From Pseudomonadota bacterium (GTDB taxonomy: Bacteria > Pseudomonadota > Gammaproteobacteria > Steroidobacterales > Steroidobacteraceae), in assembly GCA_018241455.1 (NCBI GenBank), contig JAFEDW010000122.1:1-6197 (forward strand): a stretch of 6,197 nt of DNA, given 5' to 3'. The notes beneath the pieces are model-generated. The model made no database searches. It worked only from the letters and a program-made list of their open reading frames with translations, and was not told where the DNA came from. Numbering within the stretch: position 1 is the stretch's first letter; each line of letters begins with the position of its first letter. Positions 1 to 5,032 of the stretch are shown one piece after another. The position numbers and the translations under genes were made by a program.

Positions 1-363
1 CGTCTTCGCTTCCAGCAAGCGCACGATCTCGGCACTGGCGCCCGACTGCGAGGCCGCGATCACCAGCGTCTGTTCATCGCACAGCGCGAGGCCGTAGTGG
101 ACCAACTCCGACGCCTCGATCATGACCGGGGTCTGCCCCGCGGCGATCAGCGCCAGGTTCAACGGATGGAAGGTGTGGTACGAGGACCCCATGCCCGTCA
201 GCACGACGCGCTTCCAGGCGCGCGCCGTGACGAACTGCTGCACCTCGCGCCAGCGTCCCGCCTCGGCCAACCAGGCCTGCGTGGCGCGCAGCGCCTGTGG
301 CTGTGCCATCACGTCCTGGAAATACCGGCCTTCCCGCACCGGCAGCGGCGCCGCGCTCAACAT
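1..363 (-). CDS. SIS-domain sugar-phosphate isomerase/deaminase (AgaS/GlmS-isomerase-like), C-terminus outside window
   Basis: The visible 121 residues are the N-terminal part of a SIS (sugar isomerase) protein of the AgaS/GlmS-isomerase type, which acts on phosphosugars in the cytoplasm. Family members usually hold two SIS domains in about 340-390 residues, so roughly two thirds is missing off the left edge. The N-terminus has the family-style 'REGRYFQDVMAQPQAL' stretch (10-25). It is followed by the first SIS strand and phosphosugar loop VVLTGMGSSYHT (53-64), EASELVHY (83-90) and the second phosphosugar-binding loop SQSGASAEI (105-113). No glutaminase domain precedes it, so it is not a full GlmS; deamination or isomerisation without glutamine is expected. 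The ATG lies inside the end of the kinase gene (7-bp overlap, ATGTTGA), which suggests translational coupling, and only a weak GAG-type ribosome site precedes it. Substrate specificity (GlcN-6-P, GalN-6-P or other) cannot be read from this part. Confidence 0.88.
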   Translation of the reverse strand, partial: MLSAAPLPVREGRYFQDVMAQPQALRATQAWLAEAGRWREVQQFVTARAWKRVVLTGMGSSYHTFHPLNLALIAAGQTPVMIEASELVHYGLALCDEQTLVIAASQSGASAEIVRLLEAKT

Positions 364-1313
364 GGCCGCATCTCGCCCGGGTAGCGGTGCCGCCAGACGG
401 CCGCGGCGCCGATCAGCGGCGCCTCGCCACCCAACGCGGCCACGTCAATCGTCACCCGATTCGCGGGCACCTGCGTGCAGTGGCTGCGCACGATCGCGCG
501 GATCGCCGGCATGAACAGGTCGGCGCTTTCCATGACACTGCCCGAGAGCACGATGGCATCCGGCGTATACAGCGAAATCAGGTTGGCGATGCCGATGCCG
601 AGGTACCGCCCGGCACGCGCCACCTCGGCTTGCGCCAGCGCATCGCCGCGGCGCGCGCGCGCGCACAGCTCCGCCGCCGTCAGTGTCATGCGCTGCGGAT
701 CATCGGCGGGTAGCGCCGCGCGCGCATGCGCGGCGATCGCCGGGCCGCTGGCCAGCACTTCCCAGCAGCCGCGCGCGCCGCAGTAGCACTGCGGCCCGGA
801 GTCGTCGATCACATGATGGCCGATCTCGGGGTGCGCACCGCCGACGCCGCGATACAGAGCGCCATTGAGCACGATGCCGCCGCCGATGCCGGTGCCGATC
901 GTCACGCAGATCAGGTGGCGCCGCCCGCGGCCGGCGCCCCACTGCAGTTCGCCCAGCGCGGCGGCATCGGCGTCGTTTTCCATCGCCACATCGACGCCGA
1001 AGCGGTCGGCCAGCTTCGCAACCGGATTCGCGCCGTTCCAGCCGGGCAGGAATTCGACCTCACCGATCGTGCCGCTCAGCGGATCAACGGGACCGGTGCA
1101 GCCGATGCCAATGCCGCCCAACCGGATGCCGGCGCTGGCGCTCACCTGCCGCAACATCTCCTCGATGCGCGTCATCGCCGCGTCGAAGCCGTCGCCGGCC
1201 GAGGTGGGCGTGTCGGCGCGGCCGAGCACGCGGCCCGACGCATCGATCGCACCGACGGCGATCTTCGTGCCGCCGATATCCACCGCGCCCGTTGCCGACG
1301 TGCCCGTGGTCAT
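357..1313 (-). CDS. ROK-family sugar kinase (glucokinase/N-acetylhexosamine kinase type)
   Basis: This gene encodes a 318-residue cytoplasmic kinase of the ROK family, which phosphorylates hexoses or N-acetylhexosamines with ATP. The motifs appear in order: the ATP-phosphate loop DIGGTK (12-17), IGCTGPVD (70-77), the catalytic-Asp motif ENDADA (112-117, base D114), and the adenosine-side glycine loop TIGTGIGGG (138-146). Next come the sugar-contacting PEIGH (162-166) and a zinc site made by H166 and C176-x-C178-x4-C183 in the ROK signature CGARGCWE. Length is normal for a kinase, and no N-terminal helix-turn-helix is present, so it is not a ROK repressor. The ATG at 1313 was chosen because it overlaps the upstream hydrolase stop as ATGA and places DIGGTK at residue 12. 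The reading frame stays open upstream to 1577, but that stretch lies inside the hydrolase gene and is low-complexity. No strong Shine-Dalgarno is seen, so coupling is likely. The ExGH motif suits glucose-like or GlcNAc-like sugars; the exact sugar is unknown. Confidence 0.93.
   Translation of the reverse strand: MTTGTSATGAVDIGGTKIAVGAIDASGRVLGRADTPTSAGDGFDAAMTRIEEMLRQVSASAGIRLGGIGIGCTGPVDPLSGTIGEVEFLPGWNGANPVAKLADRFGVDVAMENDADAAALGELQWGAGRGRRHLICVTIGTGIGGGIVLNGALYRGVGGAHPEIGHHVIDDSGPQCYCGARGCWEVLASGPAIAAHARAALPADDPQRMTLTAAELCARARRGDALAQAEVARAGRYLGIGIANLISLYTPDAIVLSGSVMESADLFMPAIRAIVRSHCTQVPANRVTIDVAALGGEAPLIGAAAVWRHRYPGEMRPC
651..664. repeat. (GC)7 dinucleotide run inside the kinase gene
   Basis: Seven uninterrupted GC units encode part of a CARARR stretch in the ROK kinase. 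It alternates purine and pyrimidine and could in principle slip, but the frame is intact here and it sits in a permissive GC-rich codon context. It is noted as a simple repeat without an assigned role. Confidence 0.6.
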
Positions 1314-3478
1314 TGCGGCGCCATCCGGAACTCGAGCACCGCGCCGCTGTGCGGCGGCAGCGTCACGCTCCACCCGCCGCGCTCCACCGCGACCGCAACC
1401 GAAGCGTCTTCGCCCAGCTGCCGCACGTCGCGCGCCGGCAGCGTGCTGTCGACATGCGTGCGCAGCGACGCAGGCGAGTGATTGGCAAGCACGAAGTAGC
1501 CGCGGTCCTTCGCGGTGAGCGCCGAGGCTTCGACCGAGGCCTGGTCGGTGCTCACCAGCGCCCGCACGCCGCTCCACTCGCGCAGCGCGCGATACAGGCG
1601 ATAATTCAATTCGTTGCCTTCAAACGCCGCCGGCTGGCTGCCGAGCCAGGCTTCGAGCGGATAGGCCGACAGCAGCGTGCGGCCCTTGCCGTAGCGATGC
1701 GCGATGAGCGCCGGGCGATTGTCCTGATCGACCGCGATCACTTCGCCGTCGCTGACCTGCAGGCCCGTGCCCCAGTATTTCGCAGCCGACCCGGGCAGCG
1801 TGAAGTGGAACCGGTCACCGGCCTTCAGGCTCCCCAGCGGCTTGACGATCTTCAACGTGACTTCGCTGGCGATCACCGTGTCGGTCATGCGCGCACCGAA
1901 CAGCAAACTCATCTCGGGGATCGCGCCATTGGCCGCGAGCGAGGCGTACAGCACGCCGCCGCCGTTCACATAGGCGCGCGCACGTTCCCAGAAGTCGGTG
2001 TGCAGGTGCACGAACACCGGATCGGTCGCCGTCAGCGGCGACGGCAGCAGCAGCAGCGGAAAGCGCTCCCAATCGCTCGCCTCGCGCGGCAGCGATGGCT
2101 TCAGGCCGGCGCGATGCGCGAGGATGAACGCCGACAGCGTCGAACTCATGACCCATTGGTTGCCGTCGTACGGCGTCGGCTCCTGGCCGTTCACCGCGCC
2201 GCCTTCGGCCACCGACACATACGGCGTCACTTCGGGTCCCTTGAGCCCGAAACGCGAGAAATCGCCGTGCGTGCGCGACCACTCCTCGGGAATGATGATC
2301 GCGGCATCGGCCGGCGGCACCGCGAGCCCATCCAAATCCATGTGCGCAACGATCTTCGAAAAAGCCTGGAACGCCAGGCCCTGCGGCCGCATCTGCCGGT
2401 CCCAGGTCGTGAGTCCGAATTGCGTTTCGTGCGGCGAGCGCAGGTACGGCACCTTGCGGTATTGCTCCGGCGCCGCATCGGTGTAGCACCACAGCAGGAA
2501 ACCGTTCGCGCCCGCGCCGAGCGCCGAATACAGGCTCACCTGGTCGAAGGCGACGATGTTCTCGGGCGAGTACTGCGCGCTCGACGCGCCCATTTCCTGC
2601 ACCATCACCGGCCGGCCGGCATCGCGGCTCAGCGTCGTTTCGAACGCGGCGCCGTAGGTGCTGCGCTCGGCCACCATCGGATCCGGGAACAGATCGGGCG
2701 TGTAGATCGTGTACGGATGCACGCTGAAGAAATCGACGTCGGCGGCGATGGTGTCGGGGCGGAACGGACCGTGCTCCATGTCCTGCGTGCTGACGCCGGC
2801 GACGATTGGATGCAGCTGGTCGTACTTGCGCAATCCGCCGCCGATCAGCCGCGTCCAGTTCACCGCCATCGCATCGGTCGTGCCGGGCGCGATCCAGAAT
2901 GGCGGCTCGTCGGTCAGGTCCCAGGCGAGGATCGCGGTTTCATGCGCGTAGCGGCGGCCGAATTCCTGCGCCTGGTTGGTCTCGAGCCGCAGCATCTCGG
3001 GATCGGACTGCGGATTGCGGCCCATGCGCCACGGCACATCCCAATAGGCTTCGCCGACTTCGCCGCCGACGAACAGCGAGGGGTGCAGGTAGATGTGGTA
3101 CTTGTGCGCCAGCGCCAGCAGCGCATCGAACTGCGCGAAGGCTTCCGGGTTGTAGTCGCCGGGGCGCGGCTCGAACCAGGCCCACATCAGGTCGAGCCGC
3201 ACGGTGTTGAAGCCCATGCGCTGCATCTGTGCGAAATCGGCCTCGATGTCCTGCGGGTCCCATTGCAGCGGCCACTGCATGGCGGCCTTGGCGGGCACCC
3301 AGTGGGCGCCCACCACGAGGAAACGCCGGCCGTCGCGCATGAAATAGTTACCGTCGAGCCGCGCGGCCGGCAGTTTCGCGGCGGGGGCCGCAGCGGCCAG
3401 GGTGGGCGGCGCGGCGAGCACGAACTGCGGCCAGGCGCAGGCCGCGGCGATCAGCAGCCATCGCAAGCACCACGTCAT
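1310..3478 (-). CDS. Exported clan GH-A glycoside hydrolase with C-terminal GATase-like (beta-galactosidase trimerisation-type) domain
   Basis: This gene encodes a 722-residue secreted or periplasmic retaining glycosidase. Residues 1-22 form a signal peptide with a probable cut after VLA, followed by an Ala/Pro-rich linker. Residues about 40-385 read as a (beta/alpha)8 barrel with the clan GH-A residues in order: R94 (NTVRLD), acid/base E191 in WDLTDEPP, H254/Y256 (SVHPY), nucleophile E295 (VMVQEMGAS) and W330 (LLWCY). Residues about 390-560 (AAIIIPEEW, LLLLPSPL, YVNGGGVLYAS) resemble the GATase-like domain that follows the barrel in GH42-type beta-galactosidases. About 560-722 looks like beta-sandwich, ending in GAVLEF. 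The residue before the acid/base is Asp190 where GH-A enzymes normally have Asn. The first gene of the operon, it supplies sugar to the kinase. The start is uncertain: ATG 3478 gives a clean signal peptide, whereas GTG at 3496 has a GAGGGGG ribosome site 11 nt upstream, and an ATG at 3544 is also open. GH5-like or GH42-like family membership and substrate are not resolvable by eye. Confidence 0.85.
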   Translation of the reverse strand: MTWCLRWLLIAAACAWPQFVLAAPPTLAAAAPAAKLPAARLDGNYFMRDGRRFLVVGAHWVPAKAAMQWPLQWDPQDIEADFAQMQRMGFNTVRLDLMWAWFEPRPGDYNPEAFAQFDALLALAHKYHIYLHPSLFVGGEVGEAYWDVPWRMGRNPQSDPEMLRLETNQAQEFGRRYAHETAILAWDLTDEPPFWIAPGTTDAMAVNWTRLIGGGLRKYDQLHPIVAGVSTQDMEHGPFRPDTIAADVDFFSVHPYTIYTPDLFPDPMVAERSTYGAAFETTLSRDAGRPVMVQEMGASSAQYSPENIVAFDQVSLYSALGAGANGFLLWCYTDAAPEQYRKVPYLRSPHETQFGLTTWDRQMRPQGLAFQAFSKIVAHMDLDGLAVPPADAAIIIPEEWSRTHGDFSRFGLKGPEVTPYVSVAEGGAVNGQEPTPYDGNQWVMSSTLSAFILAHRAGLKPSLPREASDWERFPLLLLPSPLTATDPVFVHLHTDFWERARAYVNGGGVLYASLAANGAIPEMSLLFGARMTDTVIASEVTLKIVKPLGSLKAGDRFHFTLPGSAAKYWGTGLQVSDGEVIAVDQDNRPALIAHRYGKGRTLLSAYPLEAWLGSQPAAFEGNELNYRLYRALREWSGVRALVSTDQASVEASALTAKDRGYFVLANHSPASLRTHVDSTLPARDVRQLGEDASVAVAVERGGWSVTLPPHSGAVLEFRMAPQ

Positions 3479-3562
3479 TGCGGATTTCGCGCGCACGATC
3501 GCTTGAGCCCCCTCGTATTTCGCGGCCGCCGGCCGGGTGGCCACCGCGTTCTAGTTAGCATC

Positions 3563-3571
3563 ATAGTATCA
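3563..3571 (-). promoter_or_regulatory. Candidate extended -10 (TGaTACTAT) for the hydrolase operon
   Basis: On the minus strand TGATACTAT has the TGn extension followed by TACTAT, which matches 4 of 6 bases of TATAAT. No convincing -35 hexamer is seen upstream, which an extended -10 can tolerate. It would start transcription near 3556 and give a leader of about 60-80 nt before the hydrolase start. Other hexamers in this AT-rich stretch (two TATGAT copies) are alternatives. Confidence 0.25.
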
Positions 3572-3583
3572 TATGTACATTTG
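3570..3583. promoter_or_regulatory. 14-bp imperfect dyad, candidate operator of the GntR regulator
   Basis: CATATGTACATTTG contains the perfect 8-bp palindrome ATGTACAT (3573-3580). Pairing extends to both ends with a single mismatched pair (3572/3581). It lies where the -35 region of the regulator promoter would sit and touches the candidate extended -10 of the hydrolase operon. A dimeric GntR protein bound here could therefore repress both directions. The dyad is read directly; the binding role is inference. It does not match the DasR or NagQ-type consensus sequences that I recall. Confidence 0.45.
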
Positions 3584-3594
3584 CTTTCCAGCGC

Positions 3595-3600
3595 TATACT
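3595..3600 (+). promoter_or_regulatory. Candidate -10 element (TATACT) of the GntR gene
   Basis: TATACT matches 5 of 6 bases of the sigma-70 -10 consensus. It would place transcription start near 3606-3608, only 2-4 nt before the ATG at 3610. No good -35 is found at 16-18 bp spacing (3572-3577 is TATGTA), so either activation or a weak promoter is implied. No Shine-Dalgarno lies before the ATG, which agrees with a leaderless transcript. Confidence 0.4.
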
Positions 3601-3609
3601 TGCCAGCCT

Positions 3610-4392
3610 ATGCGCAAGCGGGCTGCCGACAAAGCCGCGGGGACACTGCCGCTCGACCTGCACATCGAGACCGACAGCTACGTGCCCTACTACCAGCAGA
3701 TCGTCGATCAGGTGCGCGCCCATATCAAGTCCGAGGCGCTGCGCGAGGGCGAGATCTTCCACTCCGAAGGCGAGATCGCCGCCGCGCTCGGCATCAGCAA
3801 GATGCCGGTGCGGCAGGCGTTCCTGAAATTGCGCGCCGAAGGACTGCTGGTCATCGCCAAAGGCAAGCGCCCGGTCATCGGTTCAAGCCAGGTGCCCTGG
3901 AATTTCCAGCAGCTGCGGGGTTTCAGCGAGGAGATGCGGCGGCGCGGGCTGGTGCCTTCGGCCAAGGTGCTGAGCCTCAAGCGCACCGCGGCCGATGCCG
4001 AAACCGCGCAGGCGCTGCGGCTCGATACCGGCGATGCGGTGTTCGCGCTGCGGCGGCTACGCTTCGTCAACAACGAGCCGGTGGCGCTGGTGACCAGCTT
4101 CCTGCCGGTGGCGCTGTTTCCCGACCTGGAAAAGCAGGATCTCGGCAAGTCATCGCTGTACGCGATCTTCGAGAAGATCTATCGGCGCAAGCTCAACTGG
4201 GCCGAGGAAGAAATCGGCGCCACCACCGCGACCGAGGAAGTCGCACGCGTGCTCGACACGGCCCCGGGCAAACCGCTGCTGTTCGTGCGCGAAACGACCT
4301 ACGACATGCAGCGCAAGGCCATCGAGCACAGCCACTCGCTGCTGCGCGCCGACCGCTACAAGGCGACCGTGGTGTCGATCCGCAAGCGCTAG
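3610..4392 (+). CDS. GntR/HutC-family transcriptional regulator with UTRA effector domain
   Basis: This gene encodes a 260-residue DNA-binding regulator. Residues about 24-90 are a GntR winged helix: YVPYYQQIVDQVRAHI starts helix 1, and SEGEIAAALGISKMPVRQAFLKL (52-74) is the helix-turn-helix, ending in EGLL and a basic wing (AKGKRP). Residues about 95-255 fit a UTRA domain, the chorismate-lyase-like fold that binds small effectors, with the typical FSEEMRRRG linker helix, LRLDTGDAVFALRRLRFVNNEPVAL and LLFVRETTYD strands. HutC-type relatives next to sugar genes, such as NagR/YvoA and DasR, sense phosphorylated sugars. A product of the divergent kinase is therefore a plausible ligand, by inference. 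ATG 3610 is the first in-frame start after the stop at 3556-3558 and keeps helix 1 intact. No Shine-Dalgarno is present and a -10 lies just upstream, which suggests leaderless translation. It converges on the lipoprotein gene 8 bp downstream. Confidence 0.92.
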   Translation: MRKRAADKAAGTLPLDLHIETDSYVPYYQQIVDQVRAHIKSEALREGEIFHSEGEIAAALGISKMPVRQAFLKLRAEGLLVIAKGKRPVIGSSQVPWNFQQLRGFSEEMRRRGLVPSAKVLSLKRTAADAETAQALRLDTGDAVFALRRLRFVNNEPVALVTSFLPVALFPDLEKQDLGKSSLYAIFEKIYRRKLNWAEEEIGATTATEEVARVLDTAPGKPLLFVRETTYDMQRKAIEHSHSLLRADRYKATVVSIRKR

Positions 4393-4397
4393 CGGTC

Positions 4398-4425
4398 GCG
4401 CTACGGCGCGGCGCTGCCGTAGCGC
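4398..4425. terminator. Hairpin at the convergent junction, possible bidirectional terminator
   Basis: GCGCTACGGC (4398-4407) and GCCGTAGCGC (4416-4425) are perfect inverted repeats of 10 bp around an 8-nt loop. They lie just after the regulator stop (4390-4392) and cover the last codons of the opposing lipoprotein gene. No T-run follows on either strand, so this is not a textbook intrinsic terminator. It may pause polymerase or protect 3' ends. In GC-rich DNA some such hairpins occur by chance, but a 10-bp perfect stem placed exactly between convergent genes is suggestive. Confidence 0.5.
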
Positions 4426-4895
4426 AGCGTCAGCTCGCGCGTGGACGAGGAATACAGGCCCTGCGGCACCGGCAACACGGCCACGCCGCCGGTGGCGGGC
4501 ACGACCAGTATCACGCGCTGGTCGCCGCGCAGCTCGAGCTGCTGGAACGAGCCAGGCTGCACGGCGAACTCGAGCCGGATTGGCCAGCCGTGCCCCTGCA
4601 CTGGATGCAGTGTCAGTTCGCCATTGCCGGCGAGGCGCTCGAGCGACACGCGCAAGGTGTTGCGGTCCCAGGCTTGCGCAAGCTCCGGCGCCGATGCGCC
4701 GGCGGCGGCATCGACCATCAGCTCGACCACCGGCGGTTCGGGCGCGGGTGGCGCGTGGTGCCAGGGCCAATGCGCGTGCCAGTTCGAAGGCTCGAGCTTG
4801 CGCACGTGGCTGCAGCCGGCCAGCAGCGCCGCGGCGCAGAGCGCGAGACTCGCGATCATCAGGCACGGCGTAGGGCGGCGGCGGGTCTCGGTCAC
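4401..4895 (-). CDS. Putative outer-membrane lipoprotein, function unknown
   Basis: The product has 164 residues and starts with GTG, supported by the ribosome site AAGGAAG 5 nt upstream. It opens with a basic n-region (TETRRR), a hydrophobic stretch (about 12-26) and the lipobox LLAGC, so C28 would be lipidated. Ser at +2 (not Asp) predicts transport to the outer membrane by Lol. After it comes a short linker unusually rich in Trp, His and Pro (NWHAHWPWHHAPPAPEPP, 38-55). The rest (56-164) is a small, mostly beta-type domain with VVELMVDAAAG, RVILVVPATGG and a closing RELTLRYGS. I do not recognise a family. The gene stands alone between divergent and convergent neighbours, so context gives no role. 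Possible roles include an envelope accessory or secretion-type lipoprotein, but there is no direct support for either. Confidence 0.85.
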   Translation of the reverse strand: MTETRRRPTPCLMIASLALCAAALLAGCSHVRKLEPSNWHAHWPWHHAPPAPEPPVVELMVDAAAGASAPELAQAWDRNTLRVSLERLAGNGELTLHPVQGHGWPIRLEFAVQPGSFQQLELRGDQRVILVVPATGGVAVLPVPQGLYSSSTRELTLRYGSAAP

Positions 4896-4900
4896 TTCGG

Positions 4901-4907
4901 CTTCCTT
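4901..4907 (-). promoter_or_regulatory. Ribosome binding site AAGGAAG deciding the GTG start of the lipoprotein gene
   Basis: On the minus strand AAGGAAG is followed after CCGAA by GTG (4895-4893). It is the best Shine-Dalgarno in the window and fixes a non-ATG start that leaves a proper lipoprotein n-region. Confidence 0.75.
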
Positions 4908-4965
4908 GCAGGAGACGGTGGGCGGGATGAGCCGGCGCGACGGGTCGCGGCCGGTGCCCGGGTTT

Positions 4966-4978
4966 GCGTAACATACGC
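4966..4978. promoter_or_regulatory. Inverted repeat GCGTA-ACA-TACGC in the lipoprotein/cyclase divergent gap
   Basis: Two perfect 5-bp arms around a 3-nt centre lie in the 137-bp gap (4896-5032) between divergent genes. On the minus strand TATGTT (4970-4975) inside it could be the -10 of the lipoprotein gene, with CTGATA 18 bp upstream as -35 (4 of 6 matches each). The dyad would then overlap that promoter. Weak, sequence-only evidence. Confidence 0.25.
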
Positions 4979-5004
4979 GAGCGCGGCGGAATTTATCAGC
5001 TGTC

Positions 5005-5017
5005 GTCGATTATCGAC
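5005..5017. promoter_or_regulatory. Inverted repeat GTCGAT-T-ATCGAC upstream of the cyclase-family gene
   Basis: Perfect 6-bp arms around one base lie 15 bp before the ATG at 5033. An alternative pairing, TGTCG (5001-5005) with CGACA (5014-5018), shares the same stretch. The position fits an operator or a short 5'-leader hairpin for the kynurenine-pathway genes. A clear sigma-70 promoter for these genes was not found in the gap; AT-rich AATTTATC at 4990-4997 is the only -10-like stretch. Confidence 0.35.
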
Positions 5018-5032
5018 ACGAGACGGACCCCC

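Larger units (their letters stand above)
3479..3609. promoter_or_regulatory. Divergent promoter region between the hydrolase operon and the GntR regulator gene
   Basis: This 131-bp gap separates divergent start codons. Its centre (about 3550-3600) is clearly AT-rich against a GC-rich surround, as expected for back-to-back promoters. It contains a direct repeat of ATCATA (3560-3565 and 3568-3573), a 14-bp dyad and candidate -10 elements on both strands, listed separately. A regulator gene facing the operon it probably controls is the usual GntR arrangement, so shared control from this gap is inferred. Confidence 0.7.

Noticed and set aside
651..664. (GC)7 run as a phase-variation switch in the kinase gene
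   Set aside because: The frame is intact, short GC runs are common at this base composition, and metabolic kinases are not typical phase-variable genes.
1314..1577. N-terminal extension of the ROK kinase
   Set aside because: The extra 88 residues are Arg/Ala/Gly-rich, have no helix-turn-helix and lie within the hydrolase coding sequence. The ATG at 1313 gives a normal kinase length and an ATGA overlap.
2042..2057. CAG-type trinucleotide run in the hydrolase gene
   Set aside because: It simply encodes the LLLL of a hydrophobic beta strand (LLLLPSPL) in the GATase-like domain.
3437..3448. Possible lipobox (AAAC) in the hydrolase signal peptide
   Set aside because: The -3 position is Ala and the hydrophobic stretch before the Cys is very short. 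A signal peptidase I cut after VLA fits better, so an export signal without lipid is called.
3590..3595. AGCGCT core like that of LacI-family operators
   Set aside because: The flanks (TTTCC and ATACT) are not symmetric, no LacI gene is present, and this 6-mer is common in GC-rich DNA.
1292..3826. Very long plus-strand open frame (844 codons) opposite the hydrolase gene
   Set aside because: It is Arg/His/Gln-rich with no domain pattern, lies antisense to a gene with clear catalytic motifs and a signal peptide, and runs through the divergent promoter region into another frame of the regulator. It is a GC-rich shadow frame.
4964..5032. Upstream ATG extending the cyclase-family protein by 23 residues
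   Set aside because: The extension covers the AT-rich stretch and inverted repeats of the divergent gap, and its sequence is not like the family; ATG 5033 is the better start.
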